NCBI GenBank assembly: GCA_963757185.1 | Contig: CAVWQI010000009.1 | Location: 558,001 to 622,000 of the forward strand | DNA from: JAQBQB01 sp963757185 | GTDB taxonomy: Bacteria > Gemmatimonadota > Gemmatimonadetes > Gemmatimonadales > Gemmatimonadaceae | Reading direction: 5' to 3' | DNA: 64,000 nucleotides | Part shown: positions 1 through 8,212 of the stretch, in pieces | How positions within the stretch are numbered: position 1 is the first letter of the stretch | Layout of the letters: each line of letters opens with the position of its first letter | Program-made: the position numbers and the translations under genes | Notes under the pieces: model-generated | The model's database searches: none | What the model saw: only the letters and a program-made list of their open reading frames with translations | Told to the model about the DNA's origin: nothing

Positions 1-525
1 GAGCGGCTTGAGCGCGACGCCGGCGGTTTGCGAGAACGACGTCGACCACTTGGCGAGATCGACGTATCGCGCATAGATGCCGCCGGTTTCGCTCTCCTGG
101 CCGTTCGACGTTCGGTACAGATACACGCGGTTGACCGTCGCCGGATCGATCATGCGCGGCGGTGGACGGAGCAGCAGCCGATCGACGAGCGAGAACATCG
201 CGGCGTTCGCACCGATCCCCAGCGCGAGCGTGAGCGTCACGCCGATGGTGAAGATCGGATTGCGGCGCAGGTCGCGAAGCGTGTACGTCGCGTCCTGCCG
301 CAGGGCATCGAGCGACGGCCAGAGCCAGACGTCGCGCGCTTCCTCACGCATGAGCGTGGAGTTGCCCATCGTGCGCCGAGCCTCGGCGCTCGCCACCGCG
401 GGCGACATCCCGCGTTGAATCAGGTCGCGCTCGATCATCTCGCGATGGTGCGCGAGTTCGTCCATCAGGTCAGCCTGGTGCGCCGAGAGTCGGCGCCAGT
501 AGGCGAGGCGGCGGAGGAGGCGCAT
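1..525 (-). CDS. ADOP/FtsX-like ABC permease, N-terminal part (runs off left edge)
   Basis: Reading leftward from an ATG at 525, the frame stays open for 175 codons to the window edge. The protein begins MRLLRRLAYWRRLSAHQADL, followed by a short amphipathic region with the spacing DELAHHREMIERDLIQRGMS. It then has RRNPIFTIGVTLTLALGIGA, the first transmembrane helix that opens the MacB-like periplasmic region. This N-terminal layout is typical of Acidobacterial-duplicated orphan permeases (ADOP), which are FtsX-type permeases lacking their own ATPase. It starts 10 bp after the stop of the PadR gene, so the two form one transcript. The transport substrate cannot be read from the sequence. The C-terminal half lies outside the window. 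Confidence 0.85.
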   Translation of the reverse strand, partial: MRLLRRLAYWRRLSAHQADLMDELAHHREMIERDLIQRGMSPAVASAEARRTMGNSTLMREEARDVWLWPSLDALRQDATYTLRDLRRNPIFTIGVTLTLALGIGANAAMFSLVDRLLLRPPPRMIDPATVNRVYLYRTSNGQESETGGIYARYVDLAKWSTSFSQTAGVALKPL

Positions 526-535
526 GGGTCGATCC

Positions 536-871
536 TCAGGCGAGATCGAGCACGAGGCGCATCGCCGTGACGACACGCTCGAACTCTTCGCGCTCGGCGG
601 CGAGCTGCTTTCGTCCGGCGGCGGTCAAGGTGTAGTACCGCGCGCGGCGGTTGTTGTCCGACGTTCCCCATTCGGGCTTGATGTAGCCGTCGAGGGTCAG
701 GCGCTGGAGCGCGGGGTAGAGCGAGCTCTCGCCGACCTGAAACACGTCGCGCGACAGCTCGCGGACGCGTTGGGCGATGCCGTATCCGTGGTTGGGGCCG
801 CGGACGAGGGTGCGGAGGACGAGAAGGTCGAGTGTGCCGGGGAGGAGTTCGGCTGGGCTCGTTCGTGTCAC
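536..871 (-). CDS. PadR-family transcriptional regulator
   Basis: A 111-residue winged-helix repressor of the PadR-like type. It contains LLPGTLDLLVLRTLVRGPNH, then GYGIAQRV, then the wing region ESSLYPALQRL and NRRARYYTLTAAG. I place the start at a GTG at 871 rather than the longer reading to 928. MTRTSPAELLPGTLDLL is the usual PadR opening, a GGAAG ribosome site precedes it, and the extra N-terminal residues would be encoded by a perfect palindrome (880-900) that looks like the operator. The gene is directly followed by an ADOP permease. PadR genes paired with ADOP permeases are common in Acidobacteriota and Gemmatimonadota. It is probably autoregulatory and controls the permease; its inducer is unknown. 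Confidence 0.88.
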   Translation of the reverse strand: MTRTSPAELLPGTLDLLVLRTLVRGPNHGYGIAQRVRELSRDVFQVGESSLYPALQRLTLDGYIKPEWGTSDNNRRARYYTLTAAGRKQLAAEREEFERVVTAMRLVLDLA

Positions 872-879
872 CGTCGCGC

Positions 880-900
880 TTCCATCGATAGACGATGGAA
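880..900. promoter_or_regulatory. Palindromic operator 1 for the PadR/ADOP operon
   Basis: Perfect inverted repeat TTCCATCG / CGATGGAA with a 5-bp centre (ATAGA). It ends 9 bp before the PadR GTG and covers its ribosome-binding site. A near-identical second copy lies 50 bp away, centre to centre. The position and pairing suggest the PadR binding site; this is an inference. Confidence 0.7.
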
Positions 901-929
901 GGTTGGGAGCGGCGAGCCGAGTTGTCAAG

Positions 930-950
930 TCCCATCGATAGGCGATGGGA
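930..950. promoter_or_regulatory. Palindromic operator 2 for the PadR/ADOP operon
   Basis: Perfect inverted repeat TCCCATCG / CGATGGGA with centre ATAGG. It matches operator 1 at 18 of 21 positions. Centres at 890 and 940 put the two sites about five helical turns apart on the same DNA face, as expected for two cooperating repressor dimers upstream of the gene. Confidence 0.7.
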
Positions 951-1079
951 GTCGCTCTTGAAACGAGATGGCTCCACGACCTGGAGCTCGGTCAACGGAG
1001 ATGGCGTGAAATAGTCGCTCCCGTCACGCGCTTTCACCAGCAGTCACCCGCCGAGTCAGGGTGACAGGTTGAGAAATAG

Positions 1080-2159
1080 TTAGGCGGGTAACCTAACTGC
1101 GTCTCCATCAAGCTCGACCCGCCAACCTGGGGAGCCGACGCGGCGCCGAGCTCTAACGTGCCCCCAACCACGCACCTCGAAAACGTCGGCGTCGTGGACT
1201 TTACGTACCACCGAGTCAAGCTTTCTCTTTGCAAGCAACCTGGCCGGTAGACCGGTTATGTATATCTCGCTAGAGGTTGCGGCTAGCCGCTCCAGGTCTG
1301 CCTGAGTCGGAAGGTGGTTCTTGCCGCGTATCCACGGCGTCACGATTGCGATCGAGTCCGACTCTAAAAGCTCCATCCACATTCCGTCGTGATGAGCGCC
1401 CGCGGACCCGTGGTGGGGAACTTTAACTGCGGCTCCCTTCGGGCTTGGCCGCGCATACGTTAGGACCGCATCCCATCCTGTTTCGGGATTGGTAGATGTC
1501 TCTAGGTCAGCGCCCAATAGCACGCACAGATCTTGGTTACGGATCCAGGCGGCAACCGAAGCGCCGTTTGGGCCCTCCGGCGCGCGATACTGGCGCACGA
1601 TAGCGGATTCGAGCCCGGTTGCGCTTTCGATCAAATATTGCAAAGCTCGCTCGAAAGCATCGTCCGACGGCGAAAGAGCGATGACGCGCGCAACGTCCCC
1701 GGGCGGTCTAGGGTGAAGGGGAAGATTGGCCTTCGCCCATACGGGAGAGCGTCTTCGCGCGTGACAGGTCCGAAGAATTTGACGGAACTCATCGACACCG
1801 GACCCGAGCGCTCCCCTCGCAGCCTCCTGTCTCAATACAAACGCCAAAAAATCTTTGTTGTTCACGACTGCAGAGCACGCGACAGTCGCATTCGGACAGG
1901 CGTCGACGACGGCTGCTAACCCCTTTACGTGATCGTCGTGCCAATGCGTCGCTAGAACAAGTCGGACGCTCTTCTCAACCGGAATATTCAGAAACTGAAA
2001 ATAGCTGAGCGCCGCGGCTATATCGGTTGTCGGATTGATACACGAATCAACTACCATCCATTCGCCGTCGCCGAGATGCACACATATCGCTTCGCCGAAT
2101 CCTCGCCCAAAAACAGAGACCTCGATCTCGTCCGGAGCTGGCGAGGAAGAGTCAATCAT
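1080..2159 (-). CDS. ComEC/Rec2-like metallo-beta-lactamase-fold hydrolase
   Basis: 359 residues with no signal peptide, so probably cytoplasmic. The metal site is clear: HWHDDH (H72, H74, D76, H77), a later Asp in LLGADLE (D218), and VPHHGS (H249/H250). This last arrangement is that of the free-standing relatives of the ComEC C-terminal domain, which include nucleases and phosphodiesterases. The substrate cannot be predicted. It is the third gene of a three-gene set: its ATG overlaps the upstream TGA by 4 bp (ATGA), which implies translational coupling. The C-terminal 60 residues (around RGWGHVRARRRVG) are Arg-rich and may bind nucleic acid. No membrane channel domain is attached, so it is not ComEC itself. 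Confidence 0.82.
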   Translation of the reverse strand: MIDSSSPAPDEIEVSVFGRGFGEAICVHLGDGEWMVVDSCINPTTDIAAALSYFQFLNIPVEKSVRLVLATHWHDDHVKGLAAVVDACPNATVACSAVVNNKDFLAFVLRQEAARGALGSGVDEFRQILRTCHARRRSPVWAKANLPLHPRPPGDVARVIALSPSDDAFERALQYLIESATGLESAIVRQYRAPEGPNGASVAAWIRNQDLCVLLGADLETSTNPETGWDAVLTYARPSPKGAAVKVPHHGSAGAHHDGMWMELLESDSIAIVTPWIRGKNHLPTQADLERLAATSSEIYITGLPARLLAKRKLDSVVRKVHDADVFEVRGWGHVRARRRVGSPGWRVELDGDAVRLPA

Positions 2160-2743
2160 TCTTCGTTGAAGGCCTGAAACATTTCCTCGGCCTCAAGCTC
2201 CGCCGCGACCTTTTGGGCTGACGACAGCGCCGGCAACCTCCGTAACCGCACCAAGGACGTATTGCTTACCGTTCCCGCGGCATTCCTGGCCCGTCCGACG
2301 GTCCAATACAGAACGGCCCCAGGCACCACCAGTCCGCGGTCGCTATCGAAGTCGAGATCATCGAGTGAGAACTCGGTCAATTCGATCTGACTCCGATCGC
2401 TAACGCCGAATCGAAGTGGTGCGAGGCGACAGTGGAACTTTGCCCCGGCAACCCGTTCGACTACACCCTCCCAGTCGCCGAGAGCCTGCAAGCCACGGCG
2501 TCCATATTTGCGACTTTCGATTACGACCGCAGGCGAGTCCGCTGGCATGATCCGCTGAGTACCGACCGTCTTTATATCATCAGAGTTCGCAGTCGCGATG
2601 GATTCGTCAACGCGTTTCGGCTCCCCCTCTAGCGGCAAGAGGGCGCCTCGGGTGGGCCCAAAGGGCCATTCAATCCCGCTGTACTGCCACATGACGGGAT
2701 TCCCATCTTTGACCTGCATCGGGTGTGTCGAGTGATCAGTCAT
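2156..2743 (-). CDS. Unknown protein, middle gene of MBL cassette
   Basis: 195 residues, starting at an ATG at 2743 that overlaps the upstream stop (ATGA). A longer reading to 2800 is possible but would run into the preceding gene. I do not recognise a named family. The first 70 residues look disordered. The C-terminal half looks folded, with DWEGVVERVAGAKFHCRL, an acidic stretch ELTEFSLDDLDFDSD, then VPGAVLYWTVG and SLVRLRRLPAL. The pattern PGA-x-x-Y-W-x-x-G followed by an R-x-RRLP tail looks like a conserved core. There is no signal peptide or membrane segment. The strict coupling to the MBL gene suggests the two act together, perhaps as an adaptor or inhibitor. Confidence 0.6.
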   Translation of the reverse strand: MTDHSTHPMQVKDGNPVMWQYSGIEWPFGPTRGALLPLEGEPKRVDESIATANSDDIKTVGTQRIMPADSPAVVIESRKYGRRGLQALGDWEGVVERVAGAKFHCRLAPLRFGVSDRSQIELTEFSLDDLDFDSDRGLVVPGAVLYWTVGRARNAAGTVSNTSLVRLRRLPALSSAQKVAAELEAEEMFQAFNEE

Positions 2744-3447
2744 ATCGCTTTTCCGAGAGAAGCCAAGACACTCGTTTCCAATGCTCTGACCTCCTCCCAA
2801 TGTTCCGCCAGGACTCTGGCGGCATCCGACGCGTTCGCGCGGTGGTCGGGACGGCCCAACTGAAAATGTGCATTTATCCCCACAAAGATTCCGTGTGGAG
2901 TCAATCGAACTGACGGGGCGAGCTCCACTTGAACGTGGCCGGGGGTCGACGGATCCGCTCGCTGGACCTGGACAATCATACTTCTCATGCCGACGCGGTT
3001 GCCGTTGTCGCGCTGAGTCCAGCCATCCTCGTCGAACAGCGGCTCCCAGAAGTCCTTCGGCAAGAACTTGTCACCAAAGGCGTGCCATCGCGCTTCGTTG
3101 TCCGCCCGAAAATGCGAATCGGAATTGATCCCGAGAGCAAGCACGGGTGTTTCTGGTAGAAGCTCAAGGAAACCGCGCGTTAGATCGCGGAGGTCAAGCT
3201 CTCGCCCCTGATCCACCGTAGCGAACACTGCCTGAGCCTGCGTCACCTGAACAGTAAGCCAGTCGGCGACGAACGAGGACAATTTAGAGGAAACGATGAG
3301 CTTTTCGTCGCCCTCTTGCCGGACTACATAGTCGGCCAACTCATTTCCGATGAGATTCTTTTCAGCAAGCCAGGCGGGATGAACGATCGCCGGATTAAAT
3401 GAACCGGCTATCACGACAGTAACTCCGCTAAGCTCAGGGGTTATCAT
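2740..3447 (-). CDS. Unknown protein, first gene of MBL cassette
   Basis: 235 residues from an ATG at 3447, preceded by AAGG. A TTG at 3468 would add seven residues. No family is recognised with confidence. It opens with a hydrophobic strand region (GVTVVIAGSFNPAIVHPAWL), which may be a buried strand rather than a membrane helix, and ends in a helical tail rich in Ala, Glu and Leu (LAEHWEEVRALETSVLASLG). An internal GVNS-like strand set (PVLALGINSDSHFR) and MRSMIVQVQRAD suggest an alpha/beta cytoplasmic protein. Its layout is loosely reminiscent of the sporadically distributed TIGR04255 proteins, but I would not assign it. Local G+C is low for the window (50% in 3301-3360). Confidence 0.6.
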   Translation of the reverse strand: MITPELSGVTVVIAGSFNPAIVHPAWLAEKNLIGNELADYVVRQEGDEKLIVSSKLSSFVADWLTVQVTQAQAVFATVDQGRELDLRDLTRGFLELLPETPVLALGINSDSHFRADNEARWHAFGDKFLPKDFWEPLFDEDGWTQRDNGNRVGMRSMIVQVQRADPSTPGHVQVELAPSVRLTPHGIFVGINAHFQLGRPDHRANASDAARVLAEHWEEVRALETSVLASLGKAI

Positions 3448-3531
3448 CGGACCCTTGGTTGCGAACAAGTCATGACTTCAATATTCGTGAATAGTAACCA
3501 GATGGGATCGATGGCACAGCCTTCCAAGAGA

Positions 3532-6500
3532 CTAGCGGACGTCCAGTTTTCGTCCAGCATTCAGATTATCAAAGTTCATTATCGTATTGAACACCAGCGG
3601 ATACGTCCCCACCGTCTCCCCACGATAGATCGGGTTGATCGAGAAGAGCACTACGTGCCCCTTCTCCAACGGCGAATCGACGACCGCCGGCCGCTGCGCG
3701 ATGTCCCCGCCGCCGCTCAACAACCCTGACACCAACAGATCGTTCTGCTGCGAGTACCGCATCGCCACGCGCGGACGCTGATCCGGCGGGATGATGTTGA
3801 GCGGGTTCCGCAGCTGCTCCTCCGTCGGCACCGCGTACGCCCACGGCTGCACCGTCGGACGCACCGGCGCCTTGAACCGCTCCTCGAGCGCAGGACGACC
3901 CTGGACCTCATCGATGTCGTCCGGCGTGCCGCGACCCGTCTCTCGGTTCGCGCCACCACCGCCACGCCCACCGCCGGCCGCTCCACCACCGCCGCCGCCT
4001 CCGCCCCCACGACCGCCGGCGATGCGCGAGGCGCTCACGCTGAAGCTCTCGCCGCCATCAGTGTACGCCGAGATGCCGTCGGCCACGCCGTAGACGATCG
4101 GGCTCGCGTCGTCCACGATCCGCGTGCGGAGGTACGTGCCCGTCACCGTGCCGCGCGCCGGCGTGTTCATGCCTACGCCGTTCGTCAGGCCCTCATCAAT
4201 CGCGAACTGGCTCGACGCCACCGCGCCGATGTACACGCCGCCGTTCTTCACGAACTTCTGAAGATTCTCGAGGCCGTCGTAGCCCATGCCCGGCCGGACG
4301 TCGTCCGTCTCGGTCATCTTGCCGAGGTTCGGCGTCAGCTCCGTCACCTTCCACGGAACCGGGTTGCGCCACATCGGCATCCCCTCGATCACCGCGCGGC
4401 CCGCGCCGCCGCCGGGGCCGAAGATGATCACGTCATATTTGCTGTTCAAATCGGGAATCTTCTTGAGATCCTGAATGCTGATGTAGTCGAACGGCACCTG
4501 GTTGAAGTCGAACGCCATCCGCCACCAGCCCTCGGTCTGCGTGTTCTGCCACGTGTGCATGATCGCCACGCGCGCCGCGCGCACCGGGTGCGTCTTCACC
4601 GTCGGCGCGCTCGCCACGGCCGTCACCTTGACGCCGACTTCTTTCGCCGCGGCGTCGAGGTCGGACTGCGAAACGCCCTTGATCACCCACGAGCCGCGCT
4701 TGTACGACGTGCCGCCCGCGTCGAACGGCTCCTCGGCCGCCTGGATGTCGGCGCCCTTGAGCTTGTAGCGCAGCGTGACGAGACCGTCGTCGCCGTTGGC
4801 GTTGATGAGGAACGTGCTGCCCGTCCCCGTCACGCCGCCCGGCGCCTTGATCTCCGCCTTCACCGGCTCCATCGCGCGCGCCGAGCACCTTCGCGTCCGT
4901 CACGCGCACGGCCGACACGGCGAAGCCTTCGGGGAAGGTCCAACCGGTGTCGTCGTACGGCGATTCTTCTGCGGATCGTTCGGTGACCAGAACTGATAGT
5001 CGAGCAGCGCGTCGGCGATGCGCGAGTACGGCTGGTCCATGCGGACGACGTAGCTGCCCGCCGGGAACTCGCGCGTCTCGGTCGTCGGCGGCGCCCTGCT
5101 GCTGCGCGTCCGCGGCCTGCGCGCCGGCGTCAGCGTTCGCGGCGCCCCGCCCTGCTCCTCCCCCCCCGCCTCGTCCGCCGCGACCGCCTCGACCCTGCGC
5201 GACGACCTTCACCGGCATCGTCACGCTGAACGGCGCCGTGGCGCGCGAGATCTCCACGCGCTGCTTTTGCAGAACTCTCAACAGCTCCGCCTGCGCGCCC
5301 GGACGCGGGTCGTTCGCCGTCAGCACGTACGCCGCCGGCCCTTCCGTCTTCGCCTTGAGAATCGAGCGCTTGGCCTTCTCGTAGAAGTTCTCGAGAATCT
5401 GGTGCCGGTTGTTGGCGATGTAGCTGAGCGAAACAAGGAGACCCGTCTGCTCATAGTTGTTGTTGTTGCGCAGCGACCAGTTCACGCGCGGCAGCGGCGG
5501 GTTCTGGCGATACCACGTGCGCGACGTCTCGTTCGTGCCGAGGACGCGCTCCTGCGTGTCGGCGTTGCCGCCGTTGCCGAACGTCTCGTAGAGACGCGAG
5601 ATCCCGTTGTGCGTGGCGGCGATGAACATCAGGTAGCCGGGCGACCACGTATCGAACGTCCCGTGAGCGAACACGCCCGGCATGCCGAAGCGCGTCATCT
5701 CCTGCACGTTGTTCCAGCCGATGAGCTGCCACTCGTTCGTCACCAGCGGATCGAGCCACGAGTTGTAAGGGCCGTCGCCGACGGTGTTGTCGTACATGTA
5801 CGCGACCGACTCGTGCAGATCGTGCAGCACCTGCGCCTTCGAGTCGACGTACTCGTTGAGGACGTTCTGCGTGAGCTTGAGCGTCATGCCCATCGCGTCA
5901 CGGTTGTTGTCGTGACGGACGTAGTGTCCCCAGTAGATCGCGTCCGGCGCCACCTCTCCCGGGTGGGCCTTCTTCCAGTTGTAGACGTCCACCACGCGGT
6001 CGCGTCCGTCGACCTCGACGATCGGCGTGATGAGCGTCACGACGTGGTCGCGGATGTTCCTTATATAGGGCGCATCGTCCACGGCCAGACGATATGCGAG
6101 CTCCATCAGCGCCGTCGGCGCGCCGGCTTCTGTCGAATGAATGGTGCCGGTGATGTAGTAGACGGGCGCCGCCGTGCCGGCGATCTCCGCCGCCTGCTTG
6201 TCGTTCATCTGGATCGTGCGCGGATCGGCGAGCTTGGCGAGCGCGGCGCGATTCTGTTCGTACTTGGCCATGATCGCGTCCGACGCGATCGCCACGGCGA
6301 TGTGCTCGCGTCCCTCTTCGGTCGTGCCGATCGACCACACCTTCACGCGATTCGGCATCGCCTTGGCGAGCATGCGCATGTACTCGTAGACCTCCTTCGA
6401 GTACGGCAACTTTCCCGGCGCGCCGGCGATGTCGCCGAGCACCGCCTTTGGCGTCGGCACGCCGGCCTTGGCCGGCATGTAGTCGACGAGCGGCGAGAGG

Positions 6501-6673
6501 AAGAACGGCTCGGTCGTGTACTCCTTGATCTTCTTCGTGTACTCCGAGTCGACCGGCTGATTCATCGCTCGGCCCGGCGGCGCATTGGCCAAGTCCTGCT
6601 GGGCGCGCGCGATTGTCGGTGTGAGCGAGATGAGTCCGGCGAGCGCGAAAACGTGGGCGGGGGAACGCCGCAT
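3532..6673 (-). CDS. M14-family zinc carboxypeptidase, exported, broken by frameshifts
   Basis: About 1045 residues when joined across frames. The N-terminus is a signal peptide ending ARAQ. The M14 zinc site is visible as H179-S-T-E182 and H287 in LHDLHE. The C-terminal half (3532-4872) carries a Rossmann-like glutamine-amidotransferase-like fold (VIIFGPGGGAGRAVIEG), as in large M14 proteins of this phylum. Between about 4870 and 5105 the frame changes three times, near 5095, 4965 and 4878. The correct reading continues TETREFPAGSYVVRMDQPYS, then YDDTGWTFPEGFAVSAVRV, then MEPVKAEIKAPGG. Two Gly/Arg-rich tracts are present (near 5130-5215 and 3950-4020). It is either a recent pseudogene or miscalled bases in a very G+C-rich stretch. 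It would act on peptides in the periplasm or outside the cell. Confidence 0.85.
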
Positions 6674-6817
6674 TGGGACAACCTCTTCGGGGGGACTGCT
6701 TTGGGGGACGTTCAGCGGGGAAACTGCCGAGCGTCAAAGTTGGCCAGCGCGCGGGGGAGACGCTAGGGACGGCGCTACGGCGTCGCCGTCGGCATTCGCG
6801 CGGCTGCTCGGCGGGTT

Positions 6818-7009
6818 GGCATCAACAAGGTGGACACGGACACAAACGGATTGCACAGACACAAACGGATGAAAAGCTTGGGAACTGCCTCGGTCGGCAA
6901 GGTTGCCCGGCGGTCGAACTGAACTGTGTGCTGTCCCAAAAAAGCATTTTCGCCGTTTCCGTTCGTGTCCGTTCCATCCGTTCGTGTCCGTGTACCCCCT
7001 GTTGATGCC
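6818..7009. repeat. Dispersed intergenic inverted-repeat element, copy A
   Basis: The left arm starts GGCATCAACA and runs through GGACACGGACACAAACGG and a second CACAAACGG. The right arm (about 6955-7009) is its inverted copy, with CCGTTCGTGTCC twice and ending GTTGATGCC. Between the arms lie about 80 bp containing GGGAACTGCCTC and CTGTCCCAAAAAAGC. Arms point inward, giving MITE-like termini. It fills most of the 489-bp divergent gap between the carboxypeptidase and the glycosyltransferase (6674-7162); nothing else was seen there. Confidence 0.8.
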
Positions 7010-7162
7010 CGCCCCGCCACGACGCCGCCCGGATGCCAACGGAGCCACTCCAACGCAACCGGACTGAGCGAGCCCTCTTCTCGAAAACCCACCAAATTCC
7101 TTAGTGACGGCACGGTTGTTCGCACCTCCACGCCGGTTTCACTTTTGCATCGATGGGCCGTG

Positions 7163-8212
7163 ATGCGTATCGCCTTGATTGCGCCGCCCTTCATCGAGAT
7201 TCCCCCCATTCGCTATGGCGGGACCGAGTTGTTCATCGGCAACCTCGCGAACGAGCTCCAGGCCATGGGGCACGACGTCACCGTGTACGCGAACGGCGAC
7301 TCGAAGGTCCGCTGCCGCGTGAAGTGGATCTATCCGCACGCCGAGTGGCCGCTCGACGATCCGATGAGGCCTGGCCTCAAGAACGTCGACCACACGGCCT
7401 GGGCGATGGCGGACGCGGCGGAGTGGGCCGACGTCATTCACCTGAACGACATCGTCGGCGTTCCGTTCACCCGCTTCGTCAGCACGCCGACAGTGCTCAC
7501 GATCCATCATCCCGACGAGCCGGCGCTCTCCGAGCAGTACGCGCGATATCCGGACGTGCACTACGTCGCCATCGCGCAGTGGTTGGCCGATCGCCAGCCG
7601 ATGCCGTGGGTCCACGTGGTGCACCACGGCATCGATCCGGACCGCTACGTCTACTCGGCGGACAAGGACGACTACGTCGCGTTCCTCGGCCGTATGGCGC
7701 CGGCCAAAGGGCCGCATCTCGCGATCCAGGCGGCGAAGAAAGCGGGCGTGAGGCTCAAGTTGGCGGGCGAGGTCCAGCCGGTGTTCCAGGACTATTGGGA
7801 CGAGCAGGTGGTTCCGCTGATCGATGGGGATCAGATCCAGTTCGTCGGAGAAGTCGATCGACTCAAGAAGAACGCGCTCCTGTCGCGCGCGAAGGCGCTG
7901 CTTTTCCCCATTCAATGGGAAGAGCCGTTCGGTCTCGTCATGATCGAGGCGATGGCCTGCGGCACGCCGGTTCTGGCGCTGCCCGGCGGCTCGGTTGATG
8001 AAGTGGTGCGCGACGGCGTGAGCGGGTGGGTCTGTCGCAACGTGGACGACATGGCGGCGCGCATCAACAGCCCCGCGATTCCGTCGGGCATCTGTCACGA
8101 GTACATGCTCGAGCATTTCTCGCTGGCGCGCATGGCCGAGAAATACGTGTCCGTCTACGAGAGCGTCGTGAACGGGTCCGCCGAGCACCTTGCCTCGGCC
8201 CAGGAAGCGTAG
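7163..8212 (+). CDS. GT4-family glycosyltransferase
   Basis: 349 residues from an ATG at 7163 (MRIALIAPPFIEIPPIRYGG). A longer open frame upstream runs through repeat A and is not credible. It shows the GT-B fold signatures: the N-terminal RYGGTELFIGNLANELQAMG loop, the hinge strand DDYVAFLGRMAPAKGPHLAI, and the donor-binding EX7E region EPFGLVMIEAMACGTPVLAL. Retaining GT4 enzymes use nucleotide-sugars. The acceptor is unknown. Its TAG stop touches the next ATG, so it is cotranscribed with the debranching-type hydrolase, which suggests glycogen or another alpha-glucan or compatible-solute sugar as the context. Confidence 0.9.
   Translation: MRIALIAPPFIEIPPIRYGGTELFIGNLANELQAMGHDVTVYANGDSKVRCRVKWIYPHAEWPLDDPMRPGLKNVDHTAWAMADAAEWADVIHLNDIVGVPFTRFVSTPTVLTIHHPDEPALSEQYARYPDVHYVAIAQWLADRQPMPWVHVVHHGIDPDRYVYSADKDDYVAFLGRMAPAKGPHLAIQAAKKAGVRLKLAGEVQPVFQDYWDEQVVPLIDGDQIQFVGEVDRLKKNALLSRAKALLFPIQWEEPFGLVMIEAMACGTPVLALPGGSVDEVVRDGVSGWVCRNVDDMAARINSPAIPSGICHEYMLEHFSLARMAEKYVSVYESVVNGSAEHLASAQEA

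Noticed and set aside
1080..2159. ComEC competence channel
   Set aside because: No membrane domain; only the MBL-fold part is present.
5267..6766. 499-codon open frame antisense to the M14 gene
   Set aside because: Arg/Val-rich shadow of a recognised peptidase; no domain or signal peptide.
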